Shown here: positions 52,594 through 61,416 of the stretch, in pieces
Position numbering within the stretch: position 1 is the stretch's first letter
How the letters are laid out: each line of letters begins with the position of its first letter
Assembly: GCF_963668215.1 (NCBI RefSeq)
Contig: NZ_OY764190.1
Location: 4,898,001-4,962,000, forward strand
DNA from: an uncultured Desulfosarcina sp.
GTDB taxonomy: Bacteria; Desulfobacterota; Desulfobacteria; Desulfobacterales; Desulfosarcinaceae
DNA length: 64,000 bases
Direction: 5' to 3'
The notes under the pieces: model-generated
What the model saw: the letters and a program-made list of their open reading frames with translations, nothing else
Database searches by the model: none
What the model was told of the DNA's origin: nothing
Translations under genes and position numbers: made by a program

Positions 52594-55020
52594 ATGTCAA
52601 AGCAGCCATTGACAAAGAATTATCTTCGGACAGCCGTTGAATATCAGCGTGGCGGTGATTTCGATGAAGCCAGAAAATGGCTTCACAAAGCGCTTGAAAT
52701 TTCGCCGAATCATCCAGACGTCCTCCGTCGTCTGGGACTTCTTGAAGTGGATGCCGGCAAACCGGATGATGCCATAAGAATAATCCAGAAGGTCATTGCC
52801 ATCGAGGGAGGCCGAGCCGAATATTATGAAATTCTCGGTCGTGCGTTCTTTATTAAAAACGCCTTGGTCAAAGCCATTGCATGCTACGAGCGCGCAATTC
52901 GCAAGGCACCAGGCGTTGCCTCTGCATATCTCAACCTGTTTAAGGGGTTGACAACCGAAGGGATGTTCCAACAAGCGGAGAAGGTCTTAAAAGATCTGCT
53001 GTCGATCATGCCGGATAGCATCCAGGCGTATCAATTGATGGCGGAAATGTATGGCAACCGGATGCAATTGGAAAAAGCACAGGCAATTCTGGAAAAAGCG
53101 CTCCGAATTGAACCCGAAAACGCCGATTGTCATTTTAACCTGGCCGTGGTCTGTCAACGTCGTAAGAATCACAAGAAGGCTTTGGTCGAATACAAGAAGG
53201 TCCTTGAGATCGAGCCCGGGTTGGCGGATGCACACATTAATATAGGACTGATCTACAAGTCCCTTCAGCAATACAGAAAAGCCATTCACCATTTTCAAAG
53301 CGCATATGAAAAGGCCCCCGGTAAATGGGAAATCTGCAATAATTTAGGCAACGTTTACCTCGAGTTGGGCGAAGTTGAGAACGCACTTCGATATTACGGA
53401 AAGGCGCTGCAAATAGACCCCGAAAACAAGCGTGTGCTGTTGAATACGGGCAGCGTATACTTGAACCTGGCCGAATATAAGACGGCCATTGACTATTACG
53501 AAAAAGCACTGAATATCGATCAAAACGATGCTTCCATTCATTATCATATGGGGCTTGCCTATCAGAATGTCAAAGAGCCAGAAAAGGCAGTGGCAAGCTT
53601 TGAAAAAGCGATTCGAAGCAACCCCGGAAACATAAAAGCCAAGTGTTTTTTATACCACCAATTGCAGCATATCTGCCAGTGGGAAAAATTGGACCTTTTG
53701 GGCAAGGAAATTGACACCGCCACCAAGGCAGCGCTTTTAAATAATCAACCCCCGGCCGAAGTGCCATTTTTAAACCTGATGAGAAAAGCGGATCCCCGGG
53801 TCAACCTTTCTGTCGCTCGGGCTCACAGCAAGAAAATTTCACTGAAAGTGGCAGTCTACAGGCCCGGCTTTCTTTTTAATAAGAAAAGAAAAAAGAAAAT
53901 AACCATCGGATATCTGTCGAACCGATTTCGAAACACAGCATCGGCTCATTTAACGCTCGGCCTTTATGGAAACCATGACCGCAAAGATTTCAATATCAAT
54001 TGTTATTCCTACGGAATTGACGATGGCAGTATGTATCGAAAACGCATCGTTGCAGAGTGCGATAAATTTGTTGATATTAAAGACGTTGGGCACCTTGAAG
54101 CCGCAAAAAAGATCTTTGAAGACCGGGTCGATATCCTGGTTGATATGAAGGGTTTTACACGCAGTAATCGGTTGGAAATATGTGCTCTTCGTCCGGCTCC
54201 TATTCAGGTCAACTATCTGGGTTTTACCGGGACCACCGGTGCCGATTTTATGGACTACATCATTACCGACAAAGTGGTTACGCCGAAAGTGGAAGCCTCC
54301 TGCTACTCAGAGCGATTTATTTACATGCCAAACAGTTACATGATTCAAGATGGCTGTAAAAAAATTTCGGAAACAAAACTGTCCAGGGCTGATTTCGGAC
54401 TGCCAGAAAATGATTTTGTTTTTTGCAATTTCAATTTACCTTATAAAATTGATCCAGCGATATTTAACAGGTGGATGGAAATTCTTCGCAATGTTCCGAA
54501 TAGTGTCTTGTGGCTGCTGGATGGAAATAAGGTATACAAGAAGAGTATTGTCACAGAAGCCGAGAAAAGAGGTGTCCGGGAAGAACGGTTGAGATTTACG
54601 CAGCCACTCCCCATTGCCAACCATCTGAATAGACACCAATTGGCCGATCTTGTACTGGACACGGCCACGGTCAATGGACACACGACAACCAGCGATGCCT
54701 TGTGGGCTGGTGTTGGTGTCCTGACCATAAAGGGCAACCATTTCATGTCCCGGGTTTCCGCAAGCCTGCTTAGCGCCATCGGATTACCTGAATTGATCAC
54801 TGCCAGCGGAGACGATTACGTTTCTTTAGCCATACGCATCGCAAACAATAAGGAAGAATTCAATGCCATCCGTGAAAAGCTCCTACGAAATCGTCTGAAA
54901 AAACCGCTTTTCGATACAAACCGCTTTGTTAGGGATTTGGAACAAGGGTATCGAATGGTTTGGGAACAATACCTGTCCGGCGGAAAACCGATCCATATCA
55001 CCATCCCGAGTGAAAAGTAA
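52594..55020 (+). CDS. TPR-GT41 protein 5 (lacks the usual HP motif)
   Basis: An 808-residue TPR-GT41 protein with about ten TPR units (8-350), an ICQW linker and a GT41 domain (about 425-795). It differs from its neighbours at both variable sites. The NHPT motif, whose His is catalytic-site in OGT, reads RNTASAHL with Thr 448 at that place, while the later motif is the OGT-like NGHTTTSDALWAG with His 696. Lys 618 in YKIDPA is kept. It may have altered or lost activity, or a different donor. It ends 3 bp before the next gene. Confidence 0.87.
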   Translation: MSKQPLTKNYLRTAVEYQRGGDFDEARKWLHKALEISPNHPDVLRRLGLLEVDAGKPDDAIRIIQKVIAIEGGRAEYYEILGRAFFIKNALVKAIACYERAIRKAPGVASAYLNLFKGLTTEGMFQQAEKVLKDLLSIMPDSIQAYQLMAEMYGNRMQLEKAQAILEKALRIEPENADCHFNLAVVCQRRKNHKKALVEYKKVLEIEPGLADAHINIGLIYKSLQQYRKAIHHFQSAYEKAPGKWEICNNLGNVYLELGEVENALRYYGKALQIDPENKRVLLNTGSVYLNLAEYKTAIDYYEKALNIDQNDASIHYHMGLAYQNVKEPEKAVASFEKAIRSNPGNIKAKCFLYHQLQHICQWEKLDLLGKEIDTATKAALLNNQPPAEVPFLNLMRKADPRVNLSVARAHSKKISLKVAVYRPGFLFNKKRKKKITIGYLSNRFRNTASAHLTLGLYGNHDRKDFNINCYSYGIDDGSMYRKRIVAECDKFVDIKDVGHLEAAKKIFEDRVDILVDMKGFTRSNRLEICALRPAPIQVNYLGFTGTTGADFMDYIITDKVVTPKVEASCYSERFIYMPNSYMIQDGCKKISETKLSRADFGLPENDFVFCNFNLPYKIDPAIFNRWMEILRNVPNSVLWLLDGNKVYKKSIVTEAEKRGVREERLRFTQPLPIANHLNRHQLADLVLDTATVNGHTTTSDALWAGVGVLTIKGNHFMSRVSASLLSAIGLPELITASGDDYVSLAIRIANNKEEFNAIREKLLRNRLKKPLFDTNRFVRDLEQGYRMVWEQYLSGGKPIHITIPSEK

Positions 55021-55023
55021 AAA

Positions 55024-57690
55024 GTGGAGAATACAACCAAAGTGGTGGCTCATAATAAAAAGATTGTCCCCGAAGGTTTAACCGCATCACCACAAGAAGT
55101 GCTCCAACTATTGAAGAGGGGGATAGAATATCAAAAAATCGGTGAGGCAAAAAGCGCCAGGGCCTGCTACCAAGCCGTTCTAAAAAGCGTCCCCGATCAA
55201 CCGGATGCTTTGAATTTGTTGGGGACCTTGGAAAACGAGATGGGTAATTTCGAGAAAGCAATTTTGCTGATCTCGCGTGCGATTCAATGTGAACCGACGC
55301 AGCCATCATTTTTTTCCAACCTGGGAAATGCTTTTCGGGGGGTTGGTCGCATCCAGAAAGCGATTTCTTGCTATCGGAAAAGCATTTCCCTTTCACCGGG
55401 CTTTCATCATGCGTACTATAATCTTGCCGTACTCTATCGACAACTCGGGCGGTTGGAGGATGCTGAAACCGTTTTAAGAAAAGCACTGGATAAAAATCCG
55501 AACTGGAGCGACGCATGGTATCTTTTGGGTGACATCCTAAGTGGAAATGGAAATATTGATGAATCCATTACCTGCTATGAAGCGGCGCTTTCCATCAACC
55601 CGAACCTTGAAAAGGCATGGTTTTTTGCCGGTAACGGCTACAAACTGAAAAAGGAATATCAAAAAGCCGAGTCCAGCTATCGGCGCGCCCTGGAACTCAA
55701 TCCGCAGTTTGTCGAATGCTTGAATAATTTAGGGATTATTTACTCTCAAAGCGGAAAACCAACCAAAGCTGTGGATTGCTTTGATCAAGCTATACGCTAC
55801 CAACCAAATTCTGCAGAATCCCATTACAACCTTGGCAATGCATTCTACGCATTGGGACAAAAGGAAAAGGTGATTTCGAGCTACCTGAAAGCGCTTGACT
55901 GTAGGACGGATTATTTCGAACCGGCGGTAGGCATGGGGCGATTGTACCAAGAAAATGGAGACGTTAAACAAGCGCTTCAATGGTATCAAAAAGCCTTTAG
56001 ATTAAAGTCCGAAAGTTGGGAAGTGATAGAACAGATAGGCAATGTCAAAAGGACTTCAGGAGATATTGCCGGTGCCCTTGAATGCTATGATCGAGCCTTG
56101 GAAATAAACCCCGATGCTTTTTCCGTTTACATCAGCATGGGGAACGCATTCAGGAACTCGAAACGAATGGAGCGCGCCGCATCAGCCTTTCAAAAGGCGC
56201 TTGAGATCAAACCGGATTCCCTTATTGCCCTAAACAATATGGCCATCGCCCTAACCGATATCGGTAAATCAGAAGAAGCGATATCGTTATATGAGAAGAT
56301 GCTGGAAATCCGTGATGCGTTCTCGACCCGCGTTAAAAAAGCAATGACGCTGCCGGTAATCTACCCATCTACAAACGCAATGGTGAAATGCAGGCAGACC
56401 TTCGTTTCCGAAATTGAACGGCTATTGAAGACGGGCACGCATATCGAAAATCCCTACCGTGAAATTGGGATATCAAACTTTATCCTTGCTCTGCATGGTT
56501 TTGATGAAAGGCCGATCAGGGAAATGATCGCAAGCTTTTATCTGTCCATATGTCCTCAGTTGACTTGGACCTCGCCAAAACTTCAAAAGCGAAGAAGAAA
56601 TGAAAAGATAAAACTGGGAATGGTAAGTCGCTTTCTTCACGATCATACCATTGGAAGACTCTATTCAGGAATCATTGAAAAACTGGATAAAAACCGGTTC
56701 GACATTTTCATCTTTCGGTTCCAACATCGGGCCGATGCCATATCGAGAAGGATTGATCGATGTGCAAAGAAGGTGGCGGTTTTGCCTCCGGATATTTTCA
56801 AGGCCCGCGAACGAATCGCCGACGCTGAATTGGACATCCTGTTTTATCCTGAGATCGGAATGGACCCGCTGACTTATTTTATCGGTTTTTCAAGGTTGGC
56901 ACCGGTTCAGTGCAAACGTGGATTTCAAATTACCATGGGCATCCCGGCTATCGACTATTTCATTTCATCGGACGCGGCTGAACCTCCGGGAGCACAGCAG
57001 TATTATTCCGAGCAATTGGTCCGGCTAAAAGGTACAGGCTATTATTATCATCGACCTGGACCACCGACTGAGGAACCCGATAGAGAGTCGTTCGGTCTCC
57101 CTGAGAATCGAACCTTGTACATTTGCACCCAAAGTCTATTTAAATTGCACCCCGATTTCGATCCGATCCTGGCCGCGGTTCTGGAAAAGGACCCCCAAGC
57201 GGTCTTGATTTTATTGGAGGGCATGCACTCCCACTGGAAGGAATTGCTTGTCGAGCGGTTTAAAGAGAACGTTCCGGAAATTATCGATCGCATCCAATTC
57301 GTTCCGAGTCAGCCCAGAGAAAGGTTCATGAGCCTGCATCGTTTAGCCGATGCTGTAATCGACACGATTCATTTTAGCGGTGGGAACACAAGCCTTGAAT
57401 GTTTTGCCTGGGGAATTCCCGTTGTAACCTGGCCTAGTGGCTTGCTTCCCGGACGATTGACATATGGCTTTTACAAGAAGATGGGGTTGATGGATTGTGT
57501 GGCATGGGATCAGGATTCCTATGTCGACATTGCATATCGTTTGGCCCATGATCTGGATTGGCGAAGTGAAGTCAGCCGTAAGATAATGGAAAGATCCGTA
57601 GTTTTATTCGAAAATATCGAAGACATAAAAGAACTGGAGCATTTTTTTCAAAAAGCTGTGAATGAGGCCTACAGTGGAAAAAACGAATGA
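55024..57690 (+). CDS. TPR-GT41 protein 6, divergent class
   Basis: The longest of the array, 888 residues: about twelve TPR units (20-430) and a C-terminal GT41-like domain (about 525-880) that belongs to a different branch from its neighbours. The catalytic core has DHT with His 541, a QSLFKLHPDF Lys at 707 and a GGGNTSLECFAWGIPVVTWPS block near 786, closer to HMW1C-like or SPINDLY-like bacterial enzymes than to OGT. HMW1C adds hexoses to Asn. Start GTG at 55024, 3 bp after the previous stop. Donor and acceptor unknown. Confidence 0.83.
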   Translation: MENTTKVVAHNKKIVPEGLTASPQEVLQLLKRGIEYQKIGEAKSARACYQAVLKSVPDQPDALNLLGTLENEMGNFEKAILLISRAIQCEPTQPSFFSNLGNAFRGVGRIQKAISCYRKSISLSPGFHHAYYNLAVLYRQLGRLEDAETVLRKALDKNPNWSDAWYLLGDILSGNGNIDESITCYEAALSINPNLEKAWFFAGNGYKLKKEYQKAESSYRRALELNPQFVECLNNLGIIYSQSGKPTKAVDCFDQAIRYQPNSAESHYNLGNAFYALGQKEKVISSYLKALDCRTDYFEPAVGMGRLYQENGDVKQALQWYQKAFRLKSESWEVIEQIGNVKRTSGDIAGALECYDRALEINPDAFSVYISMGNAFRNSKRMERAASAFQKALEIKPDSLIALNNMAIALTDIGKSEEAISLYEKMLEIRDAFSTRVKKAMTLPVIYPSTNAMVKCRQTFVSEIERLLKTGTHIENPYREIGISNFILALHGFDERPIREMIASFYLSICPQLTWTSPKLQKRRRNEKIKLGMVSRFLHDHTIGRLYSGIIEKLDKNRFDIFIFRFQHRADAISRRIDRCAKKVAVLPPDIFKARERIADAELDILFYPEIGMDPLTYFIGFSRLAPVQCKRGFQITMGIPAIDYFISSDAAEPPGAQQYYSEQLVRLKGTGYYYHRPGPPTEEPDRESFGLPENRTLYICTQSLFKLHPDFDPILAAVLEKDPQAVLILLEGMHSHWKELLVERFKENVPEIIDRIQFVPSQPRERFMSLHRLADAVIDTIHFSGGNTSLECFAWGIPVVTWPSGLLPGRLTYGFYKKMGLMDCVAWDQDSYVDIAYRLAHDLDWRSEVSRKIMERSVVLFENIEDIKELEHFFQKAVNEAYSGKNE

Positions 57691-57715
57691 TATAACAACA
57701 ATTTCTTGAAGTGCA

Positions 57716-59803
57716 ATGTTTGGAAAAGTACTAAACCTATTAAAGTCAGGCGATAAAGAATCCGCCATTCTGGAATGCCGTGAAATTGTGCGTTCGGGTA
57801 TGGACAATCCGGATGTCTTGAAATTGTGTGCGGACATCGCTGTTCAATGTGGTGCGTATGGAAATGCAGTAAGATGGCTCCAGCAAGCCATAAAGACGGA
57901 ACCCGATCAAGCAATTTCATACTGTTGTTTGGGCATTGCCTATGTAAAGCAAAACATGATCCAAAAAGCCAAAGGATGCTTTTCGAAAGCGCTGGTGATC
58001 GATCCAAATTGCGTGATGGCCTATTGCGAAATGGGAATGCTTTTCTTTCAAAATGGGCAATTGGTAGCGAGTCGGGACAGCTTCTGTAAGGCGGTTTCAA
58101 TAGATGGCAATGATTGGCGGGCTTTGGGAAACTTATGCCTGGTATTGCGTGATTTAGGGGATTTACAAGAAGCTATGCGGGTTGGGAGGCGGGCGGTTGC
58201 TTTGAGACCCGATGCCTTCCAGATATGGCATAACCTGGGAAATGTATGCAAAGATATGGGGTTTTTTCAGGAGGCAATCAAATATTATCAAACTGCAGTC
58301 AAGATCAGATCGGATAATGCTGGAACTTACGTCGGCATGGGGATTTCCTATTATTGCTTAGGAAAAATTGAAGAAGCTGTTCATTCATTCAAGATAGCTT
58401 TGAGCTGTGACCCTTCTGAAGGGACAGCAACTTGCAACTTGTTCAATATCGCTATGATGAATTGCGATTGGAAAAAGGTAGATTACTATAAAAAGTTAGT
58501 AGATCGGGCAACAATAAAATCTTTGCGCGAAGAAAAAGTTCCTGCCGAAACGCCATTTCTAAACCTTATACGAAGTGATGATCCGGCACTAAATTGCGCG
58601 GTCGCGAGAGCGTGGAGTCGTGATATCGATGGGAAACTGGCTGAATTAAGAAAATCGCTTGGGTTTAAATATAAGAAAAACCGACAAGGCAGGATTCGAA
58701 TTGGATACATATCCAACAATTTCGGCGACCATCCGACGGCACATATTACCCGAAGGCTTTATGGCCTCCATGATAGGGAACGCTTTGAAATTTTTTGCTA
58801 CTCTTATGGTGCCGAAGACAACAGCTGCTATCGAAAGGATATAAAAGAAGGATGCAACGTATTTGTAGATATTCGCAATATATCCAATGCCGAAGCTGCC
58901 AGGCGTATCAACGATGATGGCGTTGACATCCTCGTTGATCTGGTCGGTTATATGAAAGGTGGTAGAATCGAAATCGCCGCTTTGCGCCCTGCTCCGGTAC
59001 AAGTCCGTTGGTTGGGAATGGCGGGCACGACCGGTGCGGACTTTTTCGATTACCTGATTACGGATAGAATAGTAACTCCTGAAAACCAGTCACATTTTTA
59101 TTCCGAAAAATATTTTTATCTTCCCGAATGCTACCAGATCAACGATAATCGACCGTTTATAGAAGAAGATGAGATTTGCAGGTCGGATTTCGGACTTCCA
59201 GAAGACGCTTTCGTTTATAGTTGCTTCAATACGAGCTATAAAATCGATGCTGACGTTTTTGCAGTTTGGATGAACATTCTAAGACGTTGTCAAGAAACCG
59301 TTTTGTGGATGATGGCCCATTCTGCTACCATGAAAAAGAATTTGAGAATGGCAGCCAAAAGACAGGCTGTTGATCCTAATCGCCTCATCTTCGCCGAAAA
59401 GATACCTAAAAACAAGCACCTTGCAAGACTGTCTTTGGCAGATCTTGTCTTGGATACCATAAGCGTGAACGGGGCCGCCTCTACAAGCGATGCATTGTGG
59501 TCCGGGGTGCCGGTACTGACAGTCCAAGGAAACCACTACGCTTCCAGAATGGCCTCCAGTATATTGATGGCTGCCGGGCTTTCTGATCTGATAGCACGAA
59601 ACCTGATCGAATACGAAGAAAAGGCAGTGGCGTTGGCTCAAGACCATATTAAGTTCGGTCCAGTTAAACAGGCTATGGAATGCAGCTTACAGGAATCACC
59701 TCTATTCCACACCGAACAATTCGTTTGTAATCTGGAAAAAGGGTATGAGTTGATATGGAACCGCCATCTCAACGGAAAAGCTCCTCGTTTGATAGAGGTT
59801 TAA
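57716..59803 (+). CDS. TPR-GT41 protein 7
   Basis: A 695-residue TPR-GT41 protein with about six TPR units (10-240), an NCDW linker and the GT41 domain (about 320-685). His 339 in HPTAHI, Lys 509 in SYKIDAD and NGAASTSDALWSG from 585 are present; acceptor-side motif DLVGYMKGGR. It is the last gene of the array. The ribosome site is weak. It shares no long nucleotide identity with the other members, so it is an older paralogue. Confidence 0.87.
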   Translation: MFGKVLNLLKSGDKESAILECREIVRSGMDNPDVLKLCADIAVQCGAYGNAVRWLQQAIKTEPDQAISYCCLGIAYVKQNMIQKAKGCFSKALVIDPNCVMAYCEMGMLFFQNGQLVASRDSFCKAVSIDGNDWRALGNLCLVLRDLGDLQEAMRVGRRAVALRPDAFQIWHNLGNVCKDMGFFQEAIKYYQTAVKIRSDNAGTYVGMGISYYCLGKIEEAVHSFKIALSCDPSEGTATCNLFNIAMMNCDWKKVDYYKKLVDRATIKSLREEKVPAETPFLNLIRSDDPALNCAVARAWSRDIDGKLAELRKSLGFKYKKNRQGRIRIGYISNNFGDHPTAHITRRLYGLHDRERFEIFCYSYGAEDNSCYRKDIKEGCNVFVDIRNISNAEAARRINDDGVDILVDLVGYMKGGRIEIAALRPAPVQVRWLGMAGTTGADFFDYLITDRIVTPENQSHFYSEKYFYLPECYQINDNRPFIEEDEICRSDFGLPEDAFVYSCFNTSYKIDADVFAVWMNILRRCQETVLWMMAHSATMKKNLRMAAKRQAVDPNRLIFAEKIPKNKHLARLSLADLVLDTISVNGAASTSDALWSGVPVLTVQGNHYASRMASSILMAAGLSDLIARNLIEYEEKAVALAQDHIKFGPVKQAMECSLQESPLFHTEQFVCNLEKGYELIWNRHLNGKAPRLIEV

Positions 59804-60216
59804 AATAGTTGCCCACTGACAATTTGAGAACTGCTTTCATACATATAAAACTCTGCCATCATTCTAACGGCAAACCGATCATTTTATTGACACTTCCTTT
59901 ACTGATTTTGACGCTTTCACAAATTGTCCATTATGAATTGAAACTCGATTTTCGGTTTGATTCTTCTCACTGGGCTTTACAGCCATTTGGGCGTGGCTTC
60001 CAGTCAATGGAAATCACATAAAAATGGCATTCATATTGCAGAAGTCAGTTGCCATGGTTTGCCTTGGTTCCTTTATGAACAGACGAAATGTCAATTTTAA
60101 GAGTTATTGTATTCGACAGCCTGTTGTAGCGTGGAGCCCAAGGACAACACTATTGAAATCCAATAATCAAAAATCCTGGATTTGATTTTTTTAATGCTAA
60201 GACTGGAAGGAGAACA
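59804..60216. other. Intergenic region after the GT41 array
   Basis: 413 AT-rich bases. A 70-codon frame from a TTG at 59809 has a hydrophobic middle but no ribosome site and no family resemblance, so it is not called. A terminator-like hairpin lies near the right end. Confidence 0.5.
60166..60192 (+). terminator. Terminator-like hairpin in the leader of the next gene
   Basis: An imperfect AT-rich stem (ATCAAA..ATCC with GGATTTGAT) followed directly by a seven-T run, about 25 bp before the start of the glycosyltransferase gene. It could end the array transcript or act as an attenuator. Confidence 0.4.
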
Positions 60217-61416
60217 ATGGGCGATCAGACTTCGAATTCAATGCCTTCTTTAAAGAGTAATGACTCTGAAAATGCACCTACGGTCGCTGTCATGGAATTT
60301 CTTTATCACTGGGATTTTTTCCTCGCAATGGTAGCCGTTCTGGAGCAAAAACACAAGGTATGTCTGATCATGAACGAGGCGTATCGGCGGCACTTGTATA
60401 AATACTACAACTTTGACGTCACCCAATACGACAACTTGGTGGTAAAATCGATTTCATGGCCTCAAATTGAGCGATTTATCGACGCCAAATCAATACAAAA
60501 AATTTTCATGCCAACGATCCAAGGGTTTGAGTTCACATACCGGATGTCGATGTTCGACCCGCCGGTTCCTTTCTATTTCACCATTCATAATTTCGATTTG
60601 TGGACCGGCAGGCGTAGTTTCGTCACCGGTAAGGTGCCTCCATTGATAGGTGAAATGAATAATGTCTATACCCAGTGCTGCAAGGAGGTAATACGAAAAA
60701 GTTCCGGGATCATCACTATCGATGAAAGCGTTCAGGAATTCTCCGAACCTCTTTTCGATGGGAAAAAAGTACGATGCATGCCTTGGAAGGTTAATCGAAA
60801 CCTAAAAACGATCCCGATGGAAAAGGATCGTAAGGCAGAATGCATTGTCTTCACGGTGCCCGCGAGTATTGATGAACAACGCCGTAACTACGGTGTTGTA
60901 TTGGAAACCTTTCACCAAATTGCACCTCGCTTTGCCAATATCAAACTGATCCTATTAGGCCGTCCAGTCGGTGAATATGGCAAAAAGATAATTGAACACG
61001 CCCGGAGTATCAATGTGCAGGTAGGCCGATCAATGATCGAAACTTTTACGGATTTTATCAACGCCGACGTGTATGGAAAGTATTTAGCAGCAACCGACTA
61101 TTTCATTTTGCCGCTTGCCAATCCTCAAGTCATCGGCAGATACAAGGCCAGCGCAGCCATGTACGATGCCATGCTATCGGGTAAACCGGTCCTGGTTCCC
61201 GAACAGATGTTTTTCGGTCAATCATTCAAGCAGGCCTATGGCGATGGGTTCATTGTGTATGAAGACCTCCTGGAGACAATTTCCGATCTGTTAACTGCAC
61301 CAAAAGATAGCCTTGCCCATATTGAAGCTGCTGCCGTTGATAATGCGAACCGGTTTACGATTGACCGCCAGGCGGAAATTGTCGAACAACAATTTTTTGA
61401 GAGGGAATCATGTTGA
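60217..61416 (+). CDS. GT-B-fold glycosyltransferase-like protein
   Basis: A 399-residue protein with a GT4/GT1-like GT-B layout. The N-terminal half (25-210) has Rossmann-like strands; the C-terminal half (about 215-395) has IKLILLGRPVGEYG and a late block KASAAMYDAMLSGKPVLVPEQM resembling the donor-sugar E..E region of GT4 enzymes, but without the usual EGFG motif. The exact family is not recognised. AAGGAG lies 6 bp before the ATG. It overlaps the radical SAM gene by 7 bp, so the two are coupled. Likely role in glycan assembly is inferred from context. Confidence 0.65.
   Translation: MGDQTSNSMPSLKSNDSENAPTVAVMEFLYHWDFFLAMVAVLEQKHKVCLIMNEAYRRHLYKYYNFDVTQYDNLVVKSISWPQIERFIDAKSIQKIFMPTIQGFEFTYRMSMFDPPVPFYFTIHNFDLWTGRRSFVTGKVPPLIGEMNNVYTQCCKEVIRKSSGIITIDESVQEFSEPLFDGKKVRCMPWKVNRNLKTIPMEKDRKAECIVFTVPASIDEQRRNYGVVLETFHQIAPRFANIKLILLGRPVGEYGKKIIEHARSINVQVGRSMIETFTDFINADVYGKYLAATDYFILPLANPQVIGRYKASAAMYDAMLSGKPVLVPEQMFFGQSFKQAYGDGFIVYEDLLETISDLLTAPKDSLAHIEAAAVDNANRFTIDRQAEIVEQQFFERESC

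Noticed and set aside
59809..60021. Small 70-codon gene after the GT41 array
   Set aside because: TTG start without ribosome site, no conserved motif, AT-rich intergenic composition.
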